From Congeria kusceri (taxonomy: Eukaryota; Mollusca; Bivalvia; Myida; Dreissenidae), in contig CM051034.1 in the NCBI GenBank assembly GCA_027627225.1, positions 13,087,261-13,151,260 on the forward strand: a stretch of 64,000 nucleotides of DNA. The letters run 5' to 3'. Position 1 is the first letter of the stretch. Each line of letters starts with the position of its first letter. Of this stretch, positions 34,401 to 46,400 are shown piece after piece. The notes below the pieces were generated by a model. That model did no database searches and was not told the origin of the DNA. It saw only the letters and a program-made list of their open reading frames with translations. A program made the position numbers and the translations under genes.

Positions 34401-37400
34401 AGAAAAATACTTACAATACACATGCTTAAGCATTTTATTTTGCGGTGTTCAAATATCTTGACGAAAGGCTTATTTGTGCAATCCTAAATTTGTAGAGGCA
34501 GCGCTTATAAATAATTGCAAAAACAAAAGCATTTTCAATAGCATAAATAAGGAATCCTGAAATAATTTTTACAGCTTCGAGTTCCTTGTTTTGATTTTTC
34601 TAAAATTAAACAACACTTGGTGAAAATGAGTGCGAAGTACCTTAAAACAATGTATGGAAATTGATACCTGCATGAATTTCACATGAAAGTAAATTTCAGC
34701 ATCCAAAGTTTGGCCCTTTTCGCATCCGTCAACCTCTGCAGTACAAAAGTTTAAAACAATCAAATATATAATATGAAGATAAATTTATTCACTGGTGGTA
34801 AATAAAAACAGTATTATGTAGTGTTTATAAAATATCAAAATTTAAATTTTCCAAGCACAAATTTTACCAAAGAGGAATACGATTAACATAATGTTGTCTA
34901 TCCAAGATCCTAAGTAGTCACACAATGTTTAGCCTTCTTGAGCACACTTCTGAGCCTTCAATAACTCCCAAAATCTGGATTCAAGGAAGGCATTTAAGAT
35001 TTTATTTTTTAACAAAGGATAAATTACCTAAACCATCTAGGAAAGTCTTCAAGTCTTGTGAGAACTGCTGTGTTGCTATGGTAAAGGTCGTTGCTAGGCA
35101 CTCCAAGGTCAAGGTCAGTAGCTGCTTCTCCCTAACCCTCTGTTCACCTTCAAGTTTTTGATTTGCCACGTAATAACCTAACAACAACCTGGAAATTAAT
35201 TGAATGACCATTAAACATAAAATTACAACAAATCTATGATTTTATTCTTCGTTTCATCAGGTAACAATTTAATAATATATTAAGAAACATTAACACACAT
35301 CAGCAAAAATGTTTACTATACATGTAGTTTTTAAATGTGATGTTTATATTAAATAATTTCAATGTACATTAAACCATAGACTTATAAGCTTGCAGAACTG
35401 AGATAATTTATCTTATGGTCACAAATAACTTGCTTCCAACAAGGACTTTGACCACAATGCAGCTGCTTATGATATCAATAAACAAACACTAACGTCCAGA
35501 CTCTCCAACTGGCTAGAAGCAGCCATCGCTTAAATCTGAAAACTGTATACACAAATACGTAATTTATATTTACCATTTTATTGCAGACTGAGTAACTGAA
35601 TGTACCTGGCAATGTGACACAGATGCTGAAATATTTTCGGTTTAGGTTTCCCATCGAGGCCCTCACACTGGCCCCTGTCCTGGACCTGACCCAGTTTCTG
35701 GAAGGTCACGGTTAGCAGGTACTTGAGGAACTCATCGTTCATACGTAAGCTCTCGCGAACATCATCATCACGACGGTCCTTGCTGAAATATTTAGATTTT
35801 GTTCTTCTATAACTCTTGACCTCATCAGACATTTAATGGGAGTTATATCCACTGCAAGGAGTGTTCAAATGACCTTTTTCAAAAGACACAAAGAAACGTT
35901 TGTCCCAGGAATTCAACTCTATGAGGATTTTAATGTTTGTCCCAGGAATTAAACTCTAAAATGGCTCAATAAGCCTGAGGATTTTAATGTTTGTCCCAGG
36001 AATTCAACTCTAAAATGGCTCAATAAGCCTGAGGATTTTTAATGTTAGTCCAAGGAATTCAACTCTAAAATGCCTTAATAAGCCTGAGGATTTTATTGTT
36101 TGTCCTAGGAATTCAACTCTAAAATGTTTCAATAAGCCTGAGGATTTTATTGTTTGTCCTAGGAATTCAACTCTAAAATGTCTCAATAAGCCTGAGGATT
36201 TTATTGTTTGTCCTAGGAATTCAACTCTAAAATGTCTCAATAAACCTCAGGATTTTAATGTTTGTCCAAGGAATTGAACTCTAAAATGGCTCAATAAGCC
36301 TGAGGATTTTAATGTTTGTCCTAGGAATTGAACTCTAAAATGTCTCAATAAGCCTGAGGATTTTAATGTTTGTCCTAGGAATTCAACTCTAAAATGGCTC
36401 AATAAACCTCAGGATTTTAATGTTTGTCCAAGGAATTGAACTCTAAAATGGCTCAATAAACCTCAGGATTTTAATGTTTGTCCTAGGAATTGAACTCTAA
36501 AATGTCTCAATAAGCCTGAGGATTTTATTGTTTGTCCTAGGAATTCAACTCTAAAATGTCTCAATAAGCCTGAGGATTTTATTGTTTGTCCTAGGAATTG
36601 AACTCTAAAATGTCTCAATAAACCTCAGGATTTTAATGTTTGTCCAAGGAATTCAACTCTAAAATGCCTCAATAAGCCTGAGGATTTTGATGTTTGTCCA
36701 AGGAATTCAACTCTAAAATGGCTCAATAAGCCTGAGGATTTTAATGTTTGTCCATGGAATTCAACTCTGAATGTCTCAATAAGCCTCAGGATTTTAACGA
36801 AATAAAGCTAAATTGAAAAGGGTTAACTTGCACGGATGTTTTAACAAATGTCAATCATACGCAAATTCATCCAGTGTTTTATCTAAACATTCCACTTGGA
36901 TAGCACGTGGTAAAGCGTGTGATGTATTTGTGAAGCGCGATGAAAGGAAATTAATCGTTAGCAATAGCTTGGGAGAAGTTATGAGAAAATGTTTATACTA
37001 GAAATTGGCACTAAACTGATCCGTCCAGAAAAATGAAAGGCTATTTATTTAAACATATGCAACTGTTTTTACCTGAACAAGACATCCAACAAAGCAGTGA
37101 TCACCTTCAGGGATAGAAGACTCTTTATATGATGAAGTAATATTTTATATTAAACACTAAAACATAATGGGAAGACATTTTGGTTAATGTACCATGTAAA
37201 TGGCCTTTGAAACATACACAAAGGGCCAATTGTACAGTTTTCTCTTCGAAATTTATCCCAAGATAAGGCAAAAAAAACAACGTTGTTTCCGCTAACGTCT
37301 TGGAGAAAAGTGTGGTAGTAAGATAGGCATAACTTTTTTTCGTAAACTTTTTTTTCTTTGTGACCTAACAAGCACAGATTTTAATTTACATCCGTTTTAA

Positions 37401-40400
37401 CAACGTTTTCAGTAATTGGTTATAACTTACTTTTAATAACTTATTAAAACTAATAATAAAACAAAGACACACTTGATATTTAACAGGCAGTTTATGTAAA
37501 ACAATTTGAAAACCAAAGCCAAAGTTTCAAAGTTCACAATCTTCACTTCTGACACGAGTTCCTATTTCCTTTTCCCATGCAGGCGCATTGTTCTATGTTT
37601 TTTCCGAATTTAAACACACAATGACACTGTACAAATTAGTAGTTCTTCTGTAGTGTGATTTCAACACTTGCACCAGGGATGCCACAATGGCCACAAACAT
37701 CCTTCCTTGAAGTTGAACTAAATTTGCAGGTATAAAAACATGTTTCAATAGGGTTTTCACAATTTTTGCAGGCGGTTCCGTGGTCTAGTTGTAACACACT
37801 GGCTTCACAACCCAGGGGTCGCAGGTTTGATCCCCCGCCACACCCTAACCTACTAACTCGTTTTTCACATGAGACGTTAAACCGAGATGCAGTGTACTAG
37901 GTTCTTCACACCGGGCACTAAAAGACCCAGGGACGCCTCTGGAACGGGGCGTCTTCTGTATCTTGCACTACCATCCATAACCCAACTAACAAGTCTTCTG
38001 GGGGCCATGGTCATATGGGAGAGAATCCCAGTGCAGTCGATAAAAAATGTACTACACACACGTTTTCACAATTGGTTCCAGGTCACAACACCTCTTGGAG
38101 GTAAGTACACAAGTTCTGCATCAATAGACGATTTTTTGCCATTTATTATTCATAAGCACCTGCACACATTCAAATTTTATTAAGGCATAGATGCTCGTTA
38201 TTGTTAAATGTGCGCCCAAATGATCAATTACTGTCAGTATTTAGGAGGAAAACTCCAATGAACTTTGCAAAATGCGATTTATTTACTGAAGCAAACCATG
38301 GCAAAGTTGTAACAAAGGGTGACAACTATTGTATTCAAACGGTTAAACAACAACAATACTATTAGCGTTGCTGCCTAGACAGGTTCCCCGGTTGTAATAG
38401 AATATTAAAATAACATGACTAGAGGCCGGATCCCAGTCTAGTTACAGCCTTCATAACGAAACGTTCAATATTATTAGAAAAAACGCGAATATTTAAAAAA
38501 AAAATTTCCTAATGGCAAAAAAAAGGTTTATTGTCACGGGCAAAAAAACATGGTCGGTTGGGTAAGTGGAAACAAACAACTTTTTTTTTACGCTTAACCA
38601 AGCACGAGACATGGGACCTTAACAGAGCATGTATTTTACCTCAACAGGACATCCAACATGGCCGTGATCACTTTCAGGGATAGAAGACTCTGCGGGGCTT
38701 TCACGGCCGCCTTGCCTTTCTTCCCAGCCGCCGCACTTGCCTTCTCTCGTAGCACATCGCTCAGTTTCTTGTAGTTCCCAAACAGCTGGAGTAGCTGACG
38801 GGCCCTGGCTTCACTGGAGTACCGAAATTCAAAACAGTGATTTTTTTTTACTTATTTAACAGTGCAGCTGTTATTTAACAGGTAAAACGACCCTGTCCCA
38901 ATGCCAACAATTGTTTATTTTTCCCAGTTGGAGTAAAAACAATTCCCAAATCTGATGTGATCAAGTCCGAAATACTTAGGAAATGTGAATTTAAGTTGTT
39001 ACTCATAAAATGACTTGGAGTTTTATGGATTTAATCATTAAAATACCAAGTTCCATCAATATAACACTAATTAATTTAAACGCGGAATTTGCCCAGTTTA
39101 ATGGGCACCCAAAGCTGTATAAACAAAAACAACAAAAGTAGCATTTCATGTAACATTTAAGAAATAAGCAACGATGTGGAGTTCTGATGTGCAGGAATTA
39201 AACCACAAGGGCAACAATAATGCAAAAATGATCTGACAAATAGTGAAATACATTCTACAGTTACAATGAGAGAGACATTTAACTATTGACACATAAACGT
39301 TGCCATGTCGTCGGCAGCAGTTTTTTGGTGGAGTTAAGGCCCTTTCAAGTTTTGACATAACAGAACTTGTCTGCTTTGAAAGTGACATCATTCATTGATA
39401 AAATGACATCAGTGTCAGAACTACTGTTTCATGTTGTAAATAGGAGGTTTAATGATGGTAGATTATGATTTTGATATTTTTTTTCAGTTGAAACGAATCA
39501 AAGTAGCTTTTAGAACTTACTCTAGCTTTCCAGACAGGAACGTATACTCCATCAGAGACTCATATGTACCCAGAACCAGAATGGCGAATATGTTGTTGCG
39601 CACTCCAACACTGTTAGCCAGGGAGTAGTCAGCAGACTTGTCCTTGAAATAAAAGATATGAGGCGTGTTGTGGGAAAACCGGGCTTAAGCATGAGCGTTA
39701 AGTGTTGTCCCGGATCAGCCTGTGCAGTCAAAATTAGCAGTTCAGCCAAGCCGAAAAAATACACCAAAATACCCAGGTGCACAAATTCACATGCTGATGA
39801 ATATGTTTATAAGGTTTCATCAGTCTTGCTAGACTGTAACTAAAAAAGTTTATTTGCTAATAAACTTTTTTAGTTACACGCGACACAAATCCAAAAATGT
39901 CACTTTTCGCTAAAAAGGGGCAATCAATTCACTGATGTCAGAAAAAACTGCACCAAAATACCCAGGTGCACAAGTTCAAATGTCGATTAATATGTATATC
40001 CAGTTTCATCACTCTATCAGTAATAGTTTTTGAGTTACGTGCGACACAAGTTCAAAAATGTCACTTTTTCCTAAAAAAGGGCCACAACTCCCTTGGCGTC
40101 AGAAAAAACTGCACCACAATACCCAGATGCATAAGTTCACATGCTGATTAATATGTTTATAAAGTTTCATCAATGTAGCAGTTATACTTTTTGAGTTACA
40201 AGCAACACAAGTCCAAAAATGTCATTTTTTGCTAAAAAAAGGGCCATTACTCTGCTGACTTTGGAAAAAAACTGCGCCAAAACATCCAGGTGAACAAGTT
40301 CACATGGTGGTGAATATGTTTATAAAGTTTCATGAATGTAGCAGTTATACTTATCGAGTTACACACGACACAAGTCGAAAAATGTCTTTTTCTGCTAAAA

Positions 40401-43400
40401 AAGGGGCCATAACTCCGCTGATGTCGGATAAAACTGCACCAAAATACCAAGGTGCACAAGTTCACATGCTGATTAATATGTTTAAAAAGTTTCATCACTC
40501 TTGCAGCAATACTTTTCGAGCTATGTGCGACACAAAAATCCGACGGACGGACTGACGGACGGATGGACATGGGCAAATCAATATGCCCCCCCTCTAAAGG
40601 GGGGCATAAAAACAAAATGTATGTAAGTAGTGGTAAGACAAGGTTCCTACCAACTCAAAGTCTTCCATCTCGGCAGTTATCATCCGGTCCACGAGTGACT
40701 TCATCATTTCCTCCAGCTCCTTTTGCACCTCGCAGCCCTCTTCGTCATCCTCGTGACTGTTGTCCCCGTCCCCACCCTTACAGAGAATCTTCTGTGATTT
40801 CACGAGGCACTGCTGAACACAGCAAACCAGGTGAGCCTGAAAATGCATCTCGATATCAAGTTTATGTTAAACTGCTTTATGTTTTGTTTAAGCCTTACTT
40901 AAGCTCAATCGAATTGAAAACATGAGGCACTGCTTAACACAGCATAGTACTATCTACTGAGCCTGAAAGGGCATGTCAATGTTAGGCCAGATGACGATGA
41001 ACATTCCAAGCTTAATCTTAGTCTTAAATATTTGGCCAATGGAAATCAAAGCTTAAATTTTACAAGTACTTTCACTGGTTACTTTTTTTTTAAGTTGAGA
41101 CTAAGTTCGAGATTTAGAATATTCGTACTCGTGGGGCCAGATTTATAAAAACGGCTTTATATTTGAGTACATTATGATGTGAATATAATTTTGAACATAA
41201 TGGTCTCAATATAAGGTGTCCGTATATGAAGATTCATTACAATATCTCAATTTGTTCTCAAGTTATTTAGGGGAAACTGTTTGTTTCTTTATTTTTAGAA
41301 ACACTAACCTTGACCCCACCCACCCAATAAGCAACACCAAGCAAGGTCTCGATGTGAACCGAGCATGTCAAGTTTATGAAAAACTGCTTCAAATTTGAGT
41401 TCATAATTTGTAAATTGAGTGTAAAACTGTATCATCTGCTTAACATTTCTACATCAGATACAACAGATTCACAATCAACCCTCGATACGTTTATATAATT
41501 TAGTACATAATGCTCATGCAAAAGCAATTATGAAATCATGAATTAAAATCATATGTAGATAAAAGAAGAAAATATCTAATACAACAGTTACAAATGAAAG
41601 ATTGCTATAGGATTTATAACCATGCCTACTCAACTTGATCTCACAGTTTACAGATTTCCTTTTTTTTAAATAAGATCTCTGTCAATCTCTGTCAAACAGT
41701 GAAGTACTGACTCTCTAATTATAAAATGCATGTTCAATCAGATCTTGTCAATATGTGACTTATTTTCTGCCAATAACAATATTTAAAGGGAAGCAAATAA
41801 ATACATTTTTCCCTTTAAAAGAAAACAAGGCAGTCTAAAGGACAGCTATATCCCCCGCCGTGATCCTTCATTAGATTTTAAAAGTGACTTTGAAGTATCA
41901 CACTGACCTTAATCAGTTTCATGAAAATTTCTTAAAGGGCATAGGAGATATGGAGCTGACACGAAAATGGGGGGTCAAACATTTGACCTTTAAGTGTGAC
42001 CTTGACCTTGAGGTGGCAAGACTGCTCCATGCCTTCTGCACATGGCCTCAATGTGATAAACATTTGAGCCAATTTTTATTAAAATCCTTCAAAGGGCATA
42101 GGAGATACGGAGCACACACAAAAATGGAGGCTCAAACATTTGACCTTAAAATGTGACCTTGACCTTGAAGTGGCGCGACTGCCTCATGCCTTCTGCATAT
42201 TGCCTCAATGTGATCAACATTAGAGGCAAGTTTCATGAAAATCCTTTAAATGGCACAGGAGATATAGAACGGACATGAAAATACAGGCTCAAACATTCAA
42301 CCTTAAAGTGTGACCTTGACCTTGAGTTGGCGTGACTTGCTTATGCCTTCTGCACATCGTCTCATTGAGCAAAACATTTGAGGCAAGTCTCATGAAAATC
42401 CTTCAAAGGGTTAAGGGGATATGGAGCGGACACGAAAAACGGACACAAAAATGGAGGCTCAAATTTAACCTTCAAGTGTGACCTTGACCTTGACCTGGCT
42501 TGAAAGGCCCATGCCTTCTGCACATCACCTCAATGACCTAAACATTTGAGCCAAGTTTCATGAAAATCGTTCATAAGGCATGGGAGATATGGAGCGGACA
42601 CGAAATGGAGGCTCGAATATTTGACCTTCAAGTGTGACCATGACCTTGAGCCGGCGTGACTGACTCATGCCTTCCGCACATCGTCTCAATGACCTAAACC
42701 TTTGAGCCAAGTTTCATGAAAATCCTTTAAAGGGTATAGGAGATATGGAGCGGAAACAAAATGGAGGCTCGAATATTTGACCTTCAAGTGTGACCTTGAC
42801 CTTGAGCCGGCATGACTGACTCATGCCTTCTGCACATCGTCTCAATGACCTAAACATTTGAGCCAAGTTTCATGAAAATCCCTCAAAGGGTATAGGAGAT
42901 ATGGAGCGGACACGAAAATGTTACGGACAGACGGACGGACGAAGGGCATTCCTATAACCCCCCTCCCGCTTCGCGGCGGGGGATTAATAAGTGATAGCTG
43001 AAAATATATATAAAGCATACAAGAGGTTCTGCAAGGAACACTTGGTCTCCCTGTGCCACAATGCATGGCTCCAGTTTCAGTGGTGGCAGCACCTCAGTGT
43101 TGCGTTCGTAGTATTGCTTCAGCTGGACCAGTAACATCGTGAGTACTGGCTCTCGAAGCTGGGTGTTCTTGTCAAGAACATCTGTTAGTCCCTGAAATAT
43201 ATTAAGAACATCAGTAAGACCCTGAAATGTGTCAAGAACATCCGTTAGCCCCTAAATATATCAAAAACATCCATAAGCCTCTGAAATACATCAGCACCAT
43301 CTATTAGCCCATAAAATATATCAAGAACATTCGTAAGCCCATAAAATATATCAAGAACATCCATAAGCCCCAGAAATATATAAAGAACATTATGTTAAGT

Positions 43401-46400
43401 CCCTGAAATATAACAAGAACATCAGTAAGCCCCTGAAATATAGCCAGAACCTCCATAAGCCAATAAAATATAAAAGAACATTTGTTAAGTCCCAGAAATG
43501 TATCAAGAACATCAGTAAGCCCCTGAAATATATCAAGAACATCTGTAAGCCAATAAAATATATAAGAACATCTGTTAAGCCCCAGAAATACTGCGGAATG
43601 ACTTGAAATCGCGGGTACAAATTTCGCGCACTTGCCATCGCGGACATATTCGCACCGTCTTAAATTCGCGCAAGTACGATTTTGAAAAAACAAACAAACA
43701 AGAATTGGGTTTTACACAAAATACGTGTTAATAATGCAATAAAACGACCAATAGGGCAGAACGCCAATTAAAGGTTTCTGTTGTGACAGCTTGTTTTTTG
43801 CAATAAACACGTGTATTAGTACCGGATCAGGCTCTTATTAGACAACAGTCGTCCATTTCTGATGAAAAGAGGACAAAGATTTAGGAGAGACAATAGATTC
43901 TTTGTATCACACTATGTCAAACTGCTACTTGTTGTTAATTAAATGCCCATTGAAATACTCTTTTCGGCTCCACATCGGGGGCACTAATTCTTTACTCAAA
44001 AGGTCAACTTGTGAAAACAAACAGTTATTTTGGGCACATTATACCAAATAAATGTTTCAAGATATGCACAGTGTGCTCGGTCAATGGCTTTTACAGATGT
44101 ACTAGTACCGCGGGTAATTAAGCAATTCCTTCCTTCCAAAGACGTGCATTGCCAAACTTTGTTTCAGGGCTTACTGTACTATTATTATATATCTAAAAGT
44201 AACATTCTGATTATCCTTTTACTCATTGAATTATGAGTGTTCAAAATCATGCCTTTGAGTAACTGTTATAGAAATACAATTTTGATTGTTATGTGCTACA
44301 AAACTTTTGTACGAAAGAGAAGATCTCAATGTTCTCTGCGCTACAAAGTGTTTTTATGGCAATCAATGCATCCACGCTTTCCATGCGGATGACGTGACGT
44401 TGTACATGGCAGCACAATTTTCGCGCACTTTTCTAGCAGAACAAAGGATTAACATGAACAAAGGATTAACATGAAATACATGTGCAGTTTAATTGTAAAA
44501 TAGAATTCATGTTTACGTCACATGAACAGTTATCAACGGATAGGCGTTTCGGATGTTGAATTGATTAAACGCGATTTGAAATTAATTACAAGAAATAATC
44601 TTATATTTTTATATACATACAAATGGAATATTTATCATACAAATGGTTATTTTCAGATATGCATATAATACATGAATGTTAACAATGATGAAAAAGCTGA
44701 GTTAATTACGTTTATGTTTTGAGATCACAAAAATGGACTATAGTGTGTACATGTCTATTTATGTACATGAACCCCGCGAATCGTGATATAGCGGATCTGC
44801 AGTGTATGACAGTACTTAAATGTACGAAACCGTTCACAATGTAATGCATTCATTAATCAGACTGAAGCAATAAAACATTCAAAAACGTTCATTAAAAACA
44901 TTCATATCATGACATATAGGCCTATCTGCGTATATTTACGAACGATTAACAACGTATATTTGAACCAACGTGTAAGCTCCCAAGGTGTTGCTGCACTTCG
45001 AAATTGGTAAAAATTCGCGATGGTCAAAAAAATTTGCGCAATGGCGGGAGCACGAAAAGCGCGAAAATTAGACCACCGCGAAAATTAGTGATTCCACAGT
45101 ATATCAAGAACATCAGTAAGCCCCTGAAATATATCAAGAGCACCTGTAAGCCAATAAAATATATAAGAACATCTGTTAAGCCCCTGAAATATATCAAGAA
45201 CGTCAGTAAGCCCCTGAAATATATCAAGAGCATCCGTAAGCCAAAAAAATATATAAGAACATCTGTTAAGCCCCTGAAATATATCAAGAACATCAGTAAG
45301 CCCCTTAAATATATCAAGAACATCTGTAAGCCAATAAAATATATAAGAACATCTGTTAAGCCCCAGAAATATATCAAGAACATCAGTAAGCCCCTGAAAT
45401 ATATGAAGAACATCTATAAGCCAATAAAATATATAAGAACTGAACTTAGAACATATGTTAAGCACCAGAAATATATGAAGAACACTATAAGCCCTAGAAA
45501 TATATCAAGAACATCAGTAAGCTCCTGAAATATATAAAGAACATCCATAAGCCAATAAAATATATAAGAACATCTGTTAAGCCCCAGAAATATATCAAGA
45601 ACATCAGTAAGCCCCAGAAATATATCAAGAACATCAGTACGCTCCTGAAATATATTTTCTCCTTCTATGATACCTGAAGATGACTACAGTTCCAATTTGA
45701 AGTCTTTATGTCACCAAGCCAACAATTTTTTAAAACTAAAATTTAGTCAGGTAAAATATATACATGTTTTAGATAGCATGTTGGGGAAAATTTTTAGTGC
45801 CAAAACAAGAAATCCTATGACAGAAAAAAATTCCCCAAAACATACATAATGGAAGAAAATAAAGATAAGGAATGGCAACAATTAGGCTTCATTTTACCAA
45901 ATGTTTTACATGTTGAAACATAACTGGAATGAAAAAGTGCACATGGTCAAAAATAGATGGCGCTATTACCTGAACCATTAGCCAATGTAAAGCAAAGTCA
46001 CATGTAACAAGCGTTTTCATTGGTCAATATTTACATTCATATACTAAGTGTGAGATCAAAACTGTGCGTAAATGGACCTGTTCACAGATTGACAACATTT
46101 TTTCAACTTTTTTCACAGATTCCAAAAATAAAATAACAGTGTATACAAGGAAGCAAAATATATGGACATAGAAATATACTGTAAATACCATTTCCTTTAT
46201 GAGAAATCATCAGTTGAAATTGATAAAATTGTAACGCTAAACGATGGAATAATTTGGAGTGTTTCTATTTTTATTGTTACAATTGTTGTCAACACATGGA
46301 TCACTTACATAAAGTATATAATGCAGGCATAAATATAGAAATCAAAATGGCTCAGTGGTTAAGGCGATAGATTTATAATCCGGAGGTCCCGGGTGCGAAC

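Noticed and set aside
35895..36800. Exon-edge origin for the 54-bp array
   Set aside because: Compared with the neighbouring exon 14 acceptor and exon 13 donor by eye; no convincing match.
45004..45528. 174-codon + strand ORF rich in KYIK
   Set aside because: It is the antisense reading of the 30-bp acceptor-derived array; no gene features.
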